From Anaerolinea thermophila UNI-1 (GTDB taxonomy: Bacteria > Chloroflexota > Anaerolineae > Anaerolineales > Anaerolineaceae): a DNA stretch of 64,000 nt. A program made the position numbers and the translations under genes. Each line of letters begins with the position of its first letter. Position 1 is the stretch's first letter. Positions 16,044 through 25,162 of the stretch are shown one piece after another. Below the pieces are notes generated by a model that worked only from the letters and a program-made list of their open reading frames with translations, ran no database searches and was not told the origin of the DNA. Location of the stretch: the NCBI RefSeq assembly GCF_000199675.1, contig NC_014960.1, forward strand, positions 434,001 through 498,000. The letters run 5' to 3'.

Positions 16044-18500
16044 TCAGGGCGTGGAAGGCTCTCCGGCTGGTTCTTCCAGTTTGCGGAACACCGGGCGTTC
16101 GTCCTGAATCTCCACCAGCACGCGGTCGCCGGGTTTGAACTCTCCCGAAAGCAGGCTGACGGATAGCGGGCTTTCCACGTACTTTTGCAGGGCACGGCGC
16201 AGAGGACGGGCGCCGAAATTGGGGTCGTAGCCCACCTTTGCCAGCCAGTTGCGCGCTTCAGTCGAAAGTTCCACATCCAGCCCATGTTCCTGCAGGCGGG
16301 CTCGGATTTCCTGCATCTGCAAATCCACAATCTGCAACATGTGTTCCATGCTGAGCGGCGAGAAGATGATAATCTCGTCAATGCGGTTGAGGAACTCAGG
16401 GCGGAAGGTAGATTTGAGGGCTTTCTCAATTTTGTCATGCGCCTGACGGTCTTCGCTGTTTTCAGAAGGCAGGAAGCCCAGTGTACCGCCGCGGCGCACA
16501 AACTCGGTGCCCAGGTTGCTGGTCATGATCAGCACGGTGTTGCGGAAGTCCACCACATGCCCCTGCCCGTCGGTCAGGCGTCCGTCATCGAGAATCTGGA
16601 GCAGGGCGTTCCACACTTCGGGGTGGGCTTTTTCGATTTCATCGAACAGAATTACCCGGTAGGGGCGGCGGCGTACCGCTTCGGTCAGTTGGCCGCCCTC
16701 TTCGTAGCCCACGTAGCCGGGCGGCGCGCCAAACAGGCGCGAGACGGTGTGCTGTTCGCGGTACTCGCTCATGTCCAGGCGAACCAGGGCGTCTTCATCG
16801 CCAAACAGGAACTCCGCCAGGGCGCGCGCCAGTTCGGTCTTGCCCACACCGGAAGGACCGATGAAGATGAATGAGCCGATCGGGCGGCGCGGGTCTTTCA
16901 GCCCGGATCGGGCGCGGCGGATGGCATCGGCAATGGCGTGCACGGCTTCGTCCTGCCCGATGATGCGCTCGTGCAGGCGCTCTTCCATCTTGAGCAGTTT
17001 CTCGGCTTCGCTTTCCATCATCTGGCTCACCGGGATACCCGTCCACTGGGCAATTACCTCGGCGATGTCGTTCTCATCCACCTGTCCGTCCAGTTGATGT
17101 TCGGTCTCCCAGCGGATACGCAGTTCGTTGTACTGGCTCTCCAGCCGCAGACGTTCGGCTTTTTTGATGGCGGCGCGTTCGTAATCGCGTTCCTGTCCGG
17201 CTTGCTCTTCCTCGGCTTTCAGGCGGTCGAGTTCGCTCTTCATTTGCTTCAGATCGGGCGGCAGAGAGTACAGCGCCACACGCAGTTTGGCGGCGGCTTC
17301 GTCAATCAGGTCAATGGCTTTGTCGGGCAGGTGGCGGTCGGGTACGTACTGCGAACTCAGCCGAGCCGCCGCAACGATGGCTTCGTCGGAGATTTTCACC
17401 TTGTGGTGGGCTTCGTAACGGTCGCGCAGTCCTCTCAGCATCTGAATGGTGTCTTCGACAGAAGGTTCATCCACAAAAACGGGGGCAAAACGGCGTTCCA
17501 GCGCGGCATCTTTCTCGATGTATTTCTGGTACTCGTCCAGCGTGGTTGCGCCGATGCACTGCAGTTCACCGCGCGCCAGCGAAGGTTTGAGCATGTTGCT
17601 GGCGTCCATGGCGCCCTGGGCGGCGCCTGCACCCACCACGGTGTGCAACTCATCAATGAAGAGGATAATCTCGCCTTCGGAACGCTGGACTTCTTCAATG
17701 GCGGCTTTCAGGCGCTCTTCAAACTCGCCGCGGAAGCGCGAGCCGGCAATCATCGCGCCTAGGTCAAGGGCGATGACGCGCTTGCCTGCCAGAATTTCAG
17801 GCACGTCGTTGTTGGCAATCTTCTGCGCCAGCCCTTCGACGATGGCGGTCTTGCCTACGCCTGCTTCGCCAATCAGCACAGGGTTGTTCTTGGTGCGGCG
17901 GGAGAGGATTTGCATCACCCGCAGAATTTCTTTATCCCGCCCGATGACGGGATCCAGTTTGCCTTCGCGGGCTTGCTGGGTCAGGTCGCGGGAGTACTTT
18001 TCCAGCGTGCGGTAGCGGGTTTCGGCTTGCGGGTCGGAGACGCGCTGACCGCCGCGCAGAACCTGGATGGCATCGTACACCCGTTCGCGGGTGACGCCAG
18101 CGCTTTCCAGCAAACGTGCGGCAGGTGTACTGCGCTCCGAGAGAATCGCCAGGAAGATGTGCTCGGTCGAGATGTACTCGTCTTTCATGCGGTTGGCTTC
18201 TTCGTTGGCGATGTCAATAATGCGCTTTACCCGCGGGGTGATGAAAATTTGTCCTGCACCCCCGCCAAAGATGCTGGCTTTGGGGCTGGTGCGCAGAATG
18301 TAATCCAGGCGTTCCGCCAGCGCGTTGGTATCCACCTTCAGCATCTCCAGCAGTTGGGGTACCGCGCCCTGCGGCTGTTCAATCATTGCCAGCAGGATGT
18401 GTTCGGTGTCAATCTGGTTATGTCCGTAGCGCTGGATGATTTCAGCGGCGCGCTGTGCGGCTTCCTGGGCTCGTTCGGTAAAACGGTCAAATCGCATCAT
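16044..18500 (-). CDS. clpC: ClpC-type ATP-dependent Clp protease ATPase (first copy)
   Basis: An 818-residue AAA+ unfoldase. Domain order: N-terminal double Clp repeat (residues 1-150), AAA1 with Walker A GEAGVGKT (211-218), a short UVR-type middle segment (SELDRLKAEEEQAGQERDYE, about 420-450), AAA2 with GPSGVGKTELARAL, and a C-terminal small domain. The short middle region and an LGF tripeptide (GGTLGFLPS) for docking ClpP identify ClpC rather than ClpB. It unfolds substrates for ClpP. A second, distinct ClpC is encoded at 52731. It has its own promoter and terminator. MMRF offers two adjacent Met codons as start. Confidence 0.93.
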   Translation of the reverse strand: MMRFDRFTERAQEAAQRAAEIIQRYGHNQIDTEHILLAMIEQPQGAVPQLLEMLKVDTNALAERLDYILRTSPKASIFGGGAGQIFITPRVKRIIDIANEEANRMKDEYISTEHIFLAILSERSTPAARLLESAGVTRERVYDAIQVLRGGQRVSDPQAETRYRTLEKYSRDLTQQAREGKLDPVIGRDKEILRVMQILSRRTKNNPVLIGEAGVGKTAIVEGLAQKIANNDVPEILAGKRVIALDLGAMIAGSRFRGEFEERLKAAIEEVQRSEGEIILFIDELHTVVGAGAAQGAMDASNMLKPSLARGELQCIGATTLDEYQKYIEKDAALERRFAPVFVDEPSVEDTIQMLRGLRDRYEAHHKVKISDEAIVAAARLSSQYVPDRHLPDKAIDLIDEAAAKLRVALYSLPPDLKQMKSELDRLKAEEEQAGQERDYERAAIKKAERLRLESQYNELRIRWETEHQLDGQVDENDIAEVIAQWTGIPVSQMMESEAEKLLKMEERLHERIIGQDEAVHAIADAIRRARSGLKDPRRPIGSFIFIGPSGVGKTELARALAEFLFGDEDALVRLDMSEYREQHTVSRLFGAPPGYVGYEEGGQLTEAVRRRPYRVILFDEIEKAHPEVWNALLQILDDGRLTDGQGHVVDFRNTVLIMTSNLGTEFVRRGGTLGFLPSENSEDRQAHDKIEKALKSTFRPEFLNRIDEIIIFSPLSMEHMLQIVDLQMQEIRARLQEHGLDVELSTEARNWLAKVGYDPNFGARPLRRALQKYVESPLSVSLLSGEFKPGDRVLVEIQDERPVFRKLEEPAGEPSTP

Positions 18501-18573
18501 ATTGGTTTATCCTTGATGGTCGTTTTCGTCCATCTTTCTATCGGTTTTTCTTAAAATAAGCCTTCGCAGTTTG

Positions 18574-18603
18574 ATTATAGCATCAGGGGTATTAGAAAAA
18601 CAA
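18574..18603 (-). promoter_or_regulatory. clpC1 promoter
   Basis: Minus strand: -35 TTGTTT (18598-18603), 18-bp spacer, consensus -10 TATAAT (18574-18579), about 70 bases before the start codon. I see no CIRCE or CtsR-type heptad repeat in the leader. Confidence 0.65.
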
Positions 18604-18701
18604 AGATAGTGTATAAGAGGAATATAAGAACCGTGCTGGCTTATGCTTCAACACGTGCAAAAAACATGCCCGTTTTTTTCTGCGCTTCTCTGCCTCTGTA
18701 C

Positions 18702-18714
18702 TACAATTAAACCT
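18702..18714 (+). promoter_or_regulatory. -10 box of a probable leaderless gene (GNAT)
   Basis: TACAAT at 18702-18707 ends 7 bases before the GTG at 18715. This spacing puts the transcription start at or next to the start codon, and there is no ribosome-binding site. A clear -35 is not visible. Confidence 0.55.
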
Positions 18715-19698
18715 GTGAAGGTGTTCATTCCCGTCAAAACGTCGTCCATCCGCCCGCTGGATGTCAACCGCGATATGCTGGCTGTGGCGGCGCTGATCGA
18801 GGAATGCTTTGCTTCCACCCTTGATCCGGATGGACGGGAGTACCTGTACCACATTCGCCGCGCTGTGGAGGATCCTGCGCTCATCCGCTGGGTGTGGACG
18901 ACCGATGAAGAGGTCTCTTCCCCGCTGTTCGGTTATGTCTGGGAAGAAGATGGTCGCATTGTAGGTAACCTGACGCTCATCCCTGCCCGCAAAGGCAAAG
19001 AGTGGGTGTACATCATCGCCAATGTAGCAGTGCATCCCGACTACCGCAGGCGGGGAATTGCCCGTCAGTTGACCCTGCGGGCGCTGGATCATCTGCGCCA
19101 GCATCACATCCGTTCGGCGTGGTTGCAGGTGCGCGAGGATAACCCCGCCGCCCATCATCTCTACCTTTCAGTGGGTTTTGCCGAGCGTTCCCGGCGAGCC
19201 TTGTGGCTGTCCTCTCTGCCTGGGGTACGTCCCCCGCACGTGCCGGGAGTCCGGGTGACGGGGCGCCGATGGCGCGACTGGAAATGCCAGCGCGAATGGC
19301 TCCAGCGCACGTATCCTTCAGATGTGCGCTGGAATCTTTCGTTGAGTATTTCCCGTTTTAACGCCAATCCGTTTTACCAGTTTGTGCAGTGGATGATGGG
19401 GAGCAATCAGCGCCACTGGGTGGCGCGTGGTGTCGGAGCAGACCGCAAGCCGTGGGGTTTCCTCTCATGGGAGCATCTCACCTCGTACATCCAAATGCTC
19501 TGGGCGGCGACAAACCCTGCCCACGAAGAAGAAGCTCTGATGGCTCTGCTTCCGCGGGCACAGCAGGAACTGGCGCATTTGCACCTTCCTCTGGGGGTCA
19601 ATTACCCCGCCAGCAAAGCCGAAGCCGCCTTTCAGGCATGCGGGTTTCACCTGCACAGCGTGCTTATTTGGATGGAATACCGTTTGGAGGGAGAGTAG
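18715..19698 (+). CDS. GNAT family N-acetyltransferase (large, two-part)
   Basis: About 327 residues. The first half holds a GNAT fold with NVAVHPDYRRRGIARQLTLRAL near residues 95-116, the acetyl-CoA pyrophosphate-binding loop (R/Q-x-x-G-x-A type), followed by SAWLQVREDNPAAHHLYLSVGF, the usual beta5-alpha4 segment. The second half looks like a weaker acetyltransferase-like domain. Substrate unknown. The frame is open from 18643, but the GTG at 18715 is favoured: a TACAAT -10 box ends 7 bases before it and there is no ribosome-binding site, predicting a leaderless mRNA. Confidence 0.8.
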   Translation: MKVFIPVKTSSIRPLDVNRDMLAVAALIEECFASTLDPDGREYLYHIRRAVEDPALIRWVWTTDEEVSSPLFGYVWEEDGRIVGNLTLIPARKGKEWVYIIANVAVHPDYRRRGIARQLTLRALDHLRQHHIRSAWLQVREDNPAAHHLYLSVGFAERSRRALWLSSLPGVRPPHVPGVRVTGRRWRDWKCQREWLQRTYPSDVRWNLSLSISRFNANPFYQFVQWMMGSNQRHWVARGVGADRKPWGFLSWEHLTSYIQMLWAATNPAHEEEALMALLPRAQQELAHLHLPLGVNYPASKAEAAFQACGFHLHSVLIWMEYRLEGE

Positions 19699-19790
19699 TC
19701 TTCCTGCAACTTTTTCGCCAAATATGCGTAAAAAGAATGAAAGATAAGATCATTGGGTGTGATCGCGGGGCTTAAAGGAGGAGAAGGAAC

Positions 19791-20192
19791 ATGCAAAAAC
19801 TCTTAATTCGTCTGGGGATTAATGCGGTGGCACTGTACACCGCCATTTACCTGTTAAGCGGGCGGGGAATCACCCATCAGTTTGAAAACTGGTGGGAAAT
19901 TCTCTGGCTGGCGCTGATTTTTGGTTTGGTCAATGCCCTGGTGCGCCCTGTGGTGATCGCCATGTCCTGCCCTTTGCTTATACTCACCCTGGGATTGGGT
20001 ACGCTGTTGATTAACACCCTCATGTTCGTTATAGCAGGCTGGATTGGCACGCAGTTCGGGGTGGGCTTTGAGGTGGACGGCTTCATGCCCGCTTTCCTGG
20101 GAGCGTTGATCGTCTCAGTGGTGAGCGCTTTGCTCAGCCTGTTCTTCCACGACGAGCCGCGCAAGCACCGCCCGCGCCCTCGGCGAGACTGA
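19791..20192 (+). CDS. YvlD-like phage-holin-4-family membrane protein
   Basis: A 133-residue integral membrane protein of the superfamily that includes YvlD and PF04020 (named after phage holin 4 but mostly chromosomal). Four hydrophobic segments are visible, with the conserved FGLVNALVRPV motif near residues 43-53 and TLGLGTLLINTLMFVIAGW near 66-84. The C-terminus is a basic tail rich in Arg and Pro. AGGAGG lies just upstream of the ATG. Function is not established. Confidence 0.8.
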   Translation: MQKLLIRLGINAVALYTAIYLLSGRGITHQFENWWEILWLALIFGLVNALVRPVVIAMSCPLLILTLGLGTLLINTLMFVIAGWIGTQFGVGFEVDGFMPAFLGALIVSVVSALLSLFFHDEPRKHRPRPRRD

Positions 20193-20216
20193 AGAGGCTC
20201 TCCCTCTAGGCAGGGC

Positions 20217-20690
20217 TCAAAGCGCGAGCCGCATTTCGTGCGTGGGATGAAAGCCCAGCGCGCGGTAGAGCGGCTCGCCCGCTCGGCTGGCGTGTAAATC
20301 CACCGAAGAAAAGCCGCGCTGACGGCACCATTCCAGCGCCTGTTCCACCAGACGGCGGGCATAGCCTTTGCGGCGGTGTTCCGGCAGGGTAAAGACGCTG
20401 TGAAGCAGAGGATATTCCATATCCAGCCTGCCGGGTGCAGGCACGCAGGGCAGAATGGAAACCGCCGCGCAGGCAACGGGTTGCTGATTTTCCAGCAAAA
20501 GCCATGCCGCGGCTTTATCCTGCGCCAGGCGCGTTGCCAGGTACTGCTGGGTGACGGCGTTCAGCACCAGCATTTCCTGGGGGTTGATTGCCTGCCCTTC
20601 CTCTTCCAGCAACTCGATGAACATGCGCACGTGCCAGTCGGCGAGCAGGGGAGCATCCTCGTGGGTGGCGGGGCGGATGGTGATCTCCAT
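20217..20690 (-). CDS. GNAT family N-acetyltransferase
   Basis: A 157-residue single-domain acetyltransferase. The acetyl-CoA-binding segment is HSVFTLPEHRRKGYARRLVEQAL near residues 97-119, with the final SSVDLHASRAGEPLYRALGF segment near 131-151. Substrate unknown. It converges with the YvlD-like gene on the plus strand and is separated by a terminator from the amino-acid transporter genes upstream, so it is probably a single-gene unit. Confidence 0.87.
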   Translation of the reverse strand: MEITIRPATHEDAPLLADWHVRMFIELLEEEGQAINPQEMLVLNAVTQQYLATRLAQDKAAAWLLLENQQPVACAAVSILPCVPAPGRLDMEYPLLHSVFTLPEHRRKGYARRLVEQALEWCRQRGFSSVDLHASRAGEPLYRALGFHPTHEMRLAL

Positions 20691-20727
20691 GGCGGTAATC
20701 CTTCCTCGGCGAGTGAGATGGAAAAAA

Positions 20728-20752
20728 CAGGGCTGTCATTGCGACAGCCCTG
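20728..20752 (-). terminator. Terminator of the amino-acid ABC operon
   Basis: A perfect 10-bp stem CAGGGCTGTC/GACAGCCCTG with a 5-base loop, followed on the minus strand by TTTTTTCC, 8 bases after the ATPase stop. Confidence 0.9.
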
Positions 20753-20760
20753 AGTGTATC

Positions 20761-21489
20761 CTACAACACTTTGCTCAGGAAGAGTTTGGTGCGTTCCTGA
20801 GTGGGGTTGCTGAAAATGACGCTGGGCGGACCTTCCTCGATGATGACCCCGCCATCCATGAAGATAACGCGGTCGGCGGCGTTGCGTGAAAAGCCCATCT
20901 CGTGGGAGACCACCACCATGGTCATGCCCTCACGCGCCAGCTGGAGCATTACATCCAGCACTTCCTGAATCATCTCGGGATCCAGCGCGCTGGTGGGTTC
21001 GTCAAAGAGCATGATTTTGGGGTTCATTGCCAGGGCGCGGGCAATGGCAACGCGCTGTTGCTGTCCGCCGGAGAGTTGGGCAGGATAAGCATGGGCTTTT
21101 TCGGGAATGCCCACCTTTTCCAGCAAATCCATGGCAATTTTGACGGCTTCGCTGTCGGAGCGCTTGCGCACGATTTTTTGCGCCAGGGTGATGTTTTCCA
21201 GCACGCTCAGGTGCGGAAAGAGGTTGAACTGCTGGAAGACCATGCCTACTTCGGTGCGCACGGCGTTGATGTTCTCCGCGCTGTCCAGCGGGATGCCATC
21301 CACCACGATGCGCCCTTTGTCGAACTCTTCCAGGCGGTTGATACAGCGCAACAGGGTAGATTTGCCCGAGCCTGAGGGACCGATAATGACCACCACCTCG
21401 CCTTTTTGCACGTCCAGGCTGACGCCGCGCAGGGCATGCACTCTGCCAAAATACTTGTGTACGTTTTCAATGTGGATAATTGGTTCCAT
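20761..21489 (-). CDS. Polar amino-acid ABC transporter ATPase (GlnQ type)
   Basis: A 242-residue ATPase of the polar amino-acid uptake family. Seen: Walker A GPSGSGKST (near residue 38), Q-loop MVFQQFNLFPHL, signature LSGGQQQRVAIARAL, Walker B IMLFDEPTSALDPE and the switch His in VVVSHEM. It powers import by the neighbouring permease. The start lies 2 bases after the permease stop, so translation is probably coupled. This is the distal gene of a three-gene operon. Confidence 0.96.
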   Translation of the reverse strand: MEPIIHIENVHKYFGRVHALRGVSLDVQKGEVVVIIGPSGSGKSTLLRCINRLEEFDKGRIVVDGIPLDSAENINAVRTEVGMVFQQFNLFPHLSVLENITLAQKIVRKRSDSEAVKIAMDLLEKVGIPEKAHAYPAQLSGGQQQRVAIARALAMNPKIMLFDEPTSALDPEMIQEVLDVMLQLAREGMTMVVVSHEMGFSRNAADRVIFMDGGVIIEEGPPSVIFSNPTQERTKLFLSKVL

Positions 21490-21491
21490 GG

Positions 21492-22316
21492 TTAGCGCTC
21501 CTTGCTCATGCGGGCTTCAATCATGGCGACCACCCGCGCGCTCAGCAGGGTCATGATCAGGTACATCAGCCCAATCATCAGGTAGATATGCAGGGGCAGG
21601 GGGGTGATCGCCTGAAATTCGCGCCCGCGGCGGGTCAGGTCGGCAACTGCCACGGCACTGACCAGCGAGGAATCTTTCAGCAGGGTGATGAACTCATTGC
21701 CCACCGGCGGCAGGATGACGCGGATGGCTTGCGGCAGGATGATGTAGCGCATTGCCTGGAAGTAGGTCATTCCCAGACTGCGCGCCGCTTCCATTTGCCC
21801 TTTGGGGATGCTCTGGATGCCCGCACGGTACACTTCGGTCATGTAAGCACCGTAGCACAGTGTCAGCCCGGCGATTGCCATGACATATGGGTTGGCAACG
21901 AAGTTCTTCATGCTTTCAACGTTCCACTGTGTGCCCAGATCGCGCACGATGGAAGGGAAGGCGTAGTACCAGAAGTACAACTGCACCAGCAGGGGGATGC
22001 CGCGCACGACTTCCACATACAGCGTAGCCAGCCCGCGCAGAGGGGCGATGTGGGTTAGCCGTCCCAGCGCACCGATGATGCCCACGACCAGCACCAGCCC
22101 GAAGGTCACCAGCGTCACCATGACGGTGACCCGCAGACCATCCAGCACGAAGCGGAAGATGCGGTCGAAGGGGTTGCCCACCACCAGCACGAGGATGGCA
22201 AGCAGTGCCGAAGCCGCCAGGACTAACAGCCAGCCCGCATCCCAGCGGAAGACGTTTTCGTTCCCGCGAATGGTGGGAAGATGGGGATCAACTTCAGCAG
22301 GGGTTGAGGTACTCAT
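21492..22316 (-). CDS. Polar amino-acid ABC transporter permease (GlnP/HisM type)
   Basis: A 274-residue permease; after a hydrophilic N-terminus it has five predicted membrane segments. The family EAA-type loop is visible as GAYMTEVYRAGIQSIPKGQMEAARSLGM near residues 175-202, continuing into the ILPQAIRVILPPVGNEF segment. It forms the channel, probably as a homodimer, with the ATPase encoded next and the lipoprotein encoded before it. A terminator-like hairpin separates it from the binding-protein gene. Confidence 0.94.
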   Translation of the reverse strand: MSTSTPAEVDPHLPTIRGNENVFRWDAGWLLVLAASALLAILVLVVGNPFDRIFRFVLDGLRVTVMVTLVTFGLVLVVGIIGALGRLTHIAPLRGLATLYVEVVRGIPLLVQLYFWYYAFPSIVRDLGTQWNVESMKNFVANPYVMAIAGLTLCYGAYMTEVYRAGIQSIPKGQMEAARSLGMTYFQAMRYIILPQAIRVILPPVGNEFITLLKDSSLVSAVAVADLTRRGREFQAITPLPLHIYLMIGLMYLIMTLLSARVVAMIEARMSKER

Positions 22317-22364
22317 GAGATTTCAGATGGCTCCAGGTGGGGAAAATCTTGATTTTATTATAAC

Positions 22365-22390
22365 AAAAGGTCGGTGTTGCCCGACCTTTT
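22365..22390 (-). terminator. Intra-operon hairpin/partial terminator after the binding-protein gene
   Basis: A perfect 10-bp stem AAAAGGTCGG/CCGACCTTTT, followed on the minus strand by TGTTATAATAAAAT. Placed between binding-protein and permease genes, it would keep the binding protein more abundant than the membrane subunits, by partial termination or by protecting the upstream mRNA. Confidence 0.7.
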
Positions 22391-22412
22391 GTGAAGTCTA
22401 TCGTTGTGGGGC

Positions 22413-23168
22413 TTACTTTCCCGCCAGCCACTTCTCTTCCAGTTTCTTGATGGTTCCATCCTCTTTAAGGGCTTTGATGGCGGCGTTCACTTGCGGGATG
22501 AGGTCGGCTTTCTTCTTGCAGAAAGCCACGCCGTAATTCTCATCGGTGAAGACCTCGCCGACCGTCTTGAGTTTGTCGGGGTTGGTGGCGAGGAATGCGA
22601 GGGTGGTGGGGTAATCGGCAATCACGGCGTCAATCTGCCCGTTTGCCAGATCAAGGAAAGCCTGATCGTACGAGTCATAGGTTTTCACTTCGGCGCCTTC
22701 AATCTTCTCGGCTTCAATGGCGCCGGTGGTGCCCAACTGCGCGCCGATTTTCTTGCCTTTCAGGTCATTCTTCCCGCTGATGTCGGTGGTTTCTTTGCGC
22801 ACGGTGACAATCTGACCGGCGTTGATGTACGGGTCAGAGAAGTCCATCGAGGCTTTGCGTTCCTCGGTGATGGTAATGGCGGCAATGGCCATGTCGTACT
22901 GGCACTCGGCGATGCCCGCCAGCATGGGGTCGAAGCCAACGTTAATCCACTCCACCTCAAAACCGGCTTTTTGGGCGATGGCGTTCATCAATTCCACGTC
23001 AAAACCGGTGAGTTGTTTCGTGTTTTCATCTACCATTTCGAAGGGCGGGAATGTGGCATCGGTGGCAACACGCACTTTGGTTTTTTCGCTCGGCTGGGCG
23101 GGGGTGCAAGCCGAAAACACCAGCGCCATAATGAGCATCGCCCAAAGGATCACAGAAAAGCGCTTCAT
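22413..23168 (-). CDS. Polar amino-acid binding lipoprotein (family 3 SBP)
   Basis: About 251 residues. Lipoprotein signal peptide with FSACTP (Cys near residue 21), then the SBP family 3 fold: VRVATDATFPPFEMVDE, GFDVELMNAIAQKAGFEVEW, and IAAITITEERKASMDFSDPY, which contribute the ligand-binding residues. It captures a polar or acidic amino acid outside the cell. The ATG at 23168 is the natural start; an in-frame upstream extension lacks a signal sequence. It leads the three-gene operon. Confidence 0.95.
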   Translation of the reverse strand: MKRFSVILWAMLIMALVFSACTPAQPSEKTKVRVATDATFPPFEMVDENTKQLTGFDVELMNAIAQKAGFEVEWINVGFDPMLAGIAECQYDMAIAAITITEERKASMDFSDPYINAGQIVTVRKETTDISGKNDLKGKKIGAQLGTTGAIEAEKIEGAEVKTYDSYDQAFLDLANGQIDAVIADYPTTLAFLATNPDKLKTVGEVFTDENYGVAFCKKKADLIPQVNAAIKALKEDGTIKKLEEKWLAGK

Positions 23169-23285
23169 CTTTTGTCTCCTTCCAATTGGCTGGAAATTCA
23201 TGCAGGATATGGTAATGATTATAGCAGAGATTCTAAATGGCTCAGTCGCCATGTCAGCCTTTAGAGGAAAGAAGATAAACCATGT

Positions 23286-23297
23286 TAGAATAAAAAC
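23286..23297 (+). promoter_or_regulatory. -10 box of probable leaderless proline dehydrogenase mRNA
   Basis: TAGAAT at 23286-23291 ends 6 bases before the ATG at 23298, with no ribosome-binding site between them. Confidence 0.55.
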
Positions 23298-24257
23298 ATG
23301 TTCAGAGCGTTCTTTGTGTCTCTCTCCCGAGCCACATGGGCTCAAAAATGGATTACCCGTCTACCGGTGGCGCGCCAGGCCGCCGCCCGTTTTGTTGCCG
23401 GTGAAACGCAGGCAGAAGCCCTGCAGGCAGTGCGTCAACTCAACCAGCGCGGCATCCTTGCCACGCTGGATCATCTCGGCGAGTCCACCACCCGCGCCAG
23501 CGATGCCCAACAGGCGACCGCGGAGATTCTCTCTCTGCTGGATGCCATTCAGCAGGCGGGGGTGCAAGCCAATGTTTCCATCAAACTCAGTCAAATTGGG
23601 CTGGCGGTAGACCCGGCACTGTGTGAAGCCAACCTGTGGAAAATTTTGGAGAAAGCCAGAGATCTGGGTAACTTTGTGCGCATTGACATGGAAGATTCCT
23701 CTCTCACCCAGCGCACGCTTGACCTCTACCTCAAGGCGCTGGTCAGCGGCTTTGCCGATCATGTGGGCATTGTCCTGCAAGCCTACCTCTACCGCACCGA
23801 AGCCGACCTGACCCGCGTGCTGACGGCAGGCGGACGGGTGCGCCTGTGCAAGGGGGCGTACAAAGAACCGTCCACGCTGGCGTTTTCCCGCAAAGCAGAT
23901 GTTAACTTGAATTACGATCAACTGGCACTGCAGATGCTGCGCCATACCCTGCGGCATGGCACACCGCAGGTCTCTGCCGATGGACGCACTCCGCCCATTC
24001 CGGCGCTGGCAACCCATGACCCTCAGCGCATCCGCTTTGCCCGCCAGGCAGTCGAGGAACTGTATCTCCCTAAACGGGCGGTAGAATTTCAAATGCTTTA
24101 TGGCATCCGCCGCGATTTGCAGGAAAGCCTTGCCGCCGAGGGCTTCCCGGTGCGCGTCTATGTGCCTTATGGCACGCACTGGTACCCGTACTTTATGCGG
24201 CGTTTGGGCGAGCGCCCTGCTAACCTGTGGTTTTTCGTGAAGAATTTCTTCCAGCGC
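23298..24257 (+). CDS. Proline dehydrogenase
   Basis: A 320-residue FAD enzyme that oxidises proline to pyrroline-5-carboxylate. Seen: the TIM-barrel blocks LATLDHLGES (near residue 55), VSIKLSQIGL, VRIDMEDSSLT, AYLYRTEADL, RLCKGAYKEP and the C-terminal YVPYGTHWYPYFMRRLGERPAN, the signature that contacts proline. It is the stand-alone bacterial type, without DNA-binding or aldehyde dehydrogenase domains. No pyrroline-5-carboxylate dehydrogenase is in the window. It probably starts a leaderless transcript, and the stop codon overlaps the next start. Confidence 0.93.
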
Positions 24258-24259
24258 TG

Positions 24260-25159
24260 ATGGAACCCGCCGAAACATCTACCCTCTCTCAACACGTCCT
24301 GCGCATTGCCCGACCCTGGGCGCTGGGCTTTTCCCTGTTGACCTATGCGCTGGGCGGCGGGGTGGCGCACTACCTAGGGGTGACCATCGAGTGGGGGCGC
24401 TTTCTGGGCGGTCAACTGCTGGTGTTCATCCTGCTGTTGTGCGGCTTTTTCCTTTTTGAAACCTTTGAACTTCCTCTGGAATCTGCCGTTCCTGCCCCGG
24501 GAGAAAAGCCGCGCCGGTTGTCCCGAATTCAGGCATTGCGCATCAGCGTGATTTTGCTCACCGGCGGGGCGGCGCTCACCGCTTTATGGATTGCTCAGGG
24601 GGTGCTGAACACAGTGGCGTTTCTGGTGCTGGGTATCAGTGTGCTGGTGATGCTGGCGCTCAGCGTTCCGCCGTTGCGGCTGGCAAATTCTGCCTACCGT
24701 GACCTGCTTTGGGGCATTTTGTTCGTGTACCTCATCCCGGCGTTCGCCTTTGCCCTGCAAAGCGGCGAACTGCACACCTTGCTGGGGTTTATCACCCTGC
24801 CGCTCATCTTCCTTTACCTGGCGTCTTCTCTGGCGCTTTCGCTGGAACATTACGCCAGCGACCTGAAGCAGGGGCGGCGCAACATGCTCAACCGCCTGGG
24901 GTGGGAGCGCGCCGTTGGGGTGCATCATTATCTGGTGCTGGTGGGCTTTTTGCTCTTCCCGCTGGGCAGTTTGATGGGTATCCCGCGCAGTCTGCTCTTC
25001 CCCGGTTTGCTGGGCTTGCCGGTTGGGCTGTTTCAGATCTGGCAGTTGATGCGCATTGCCGGCGGCGCGCCGCCGCGCTGGCGCTTGCTGATGATCACCG
25101 CCGCGGCAACGCTGGTAGTCACCCTTTACGACTTAAATCTCGCTCTCTGGACGGATTGA
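24260..25159 (+). CDS. UbiA-like prenyltransferase-family membrane protein
   Basis: About 299 residues with eight or nine predicted membrane helices arranged as in UbiA/MenA-type prenyltransferases. The second Asp-rich motif region is recognisable as EHYASDLKQGRRNMLNRLGWERAVG near residues 196-220. The first DxxxD motif, needed to bind prenyl diphosphate, is not visible, so catalytic activity is uncertain. The ATG at 24260 overlaps the proline dehydrogenase TGA by one base, indicating translational coupling. Confidence 0.65.
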   Translation: MEPAETSTLSQHVLRIARPWALGFSLLTYALGGGVAHYLGVTIEWGRFLGGQLLVFILLLCGFFLFETFELPLESAVPAPGEKPRRLSRIQALRISVILLTGGAALTALWIAQGVLNTVAFLVLGISVLVMLALSVPPLRLANSAYRDLLWGILFVYLIPAFAFALQSGELHTLLGFITLPLIFLYLASSLALSLEHYASDLKQGRRNMLNRLGWERAVGVHHYLVLVGFLLFPLGSLMGIPRSLLFPGLLGLPVGLFQIWQLMRIAGGAPPRWRLLMITAAATLVVTLYDLNLALWTD

Positions 25160-25162
25160 CCT

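Noticed and set aside
18643..18714. An upstream ATG extending the GNAT gene by 24 codons
   Set aside because: The extension is Cys-rich, unlike the family, and spans the TACAAT -10 box; the GTG at 18715 fits the promoter.
19791..20192. Phage holin indicating a prophage remnant
   Set aside because: The family name is misleading; these YvlD-like proteins are chromosomal and no other phage gene is nearby.
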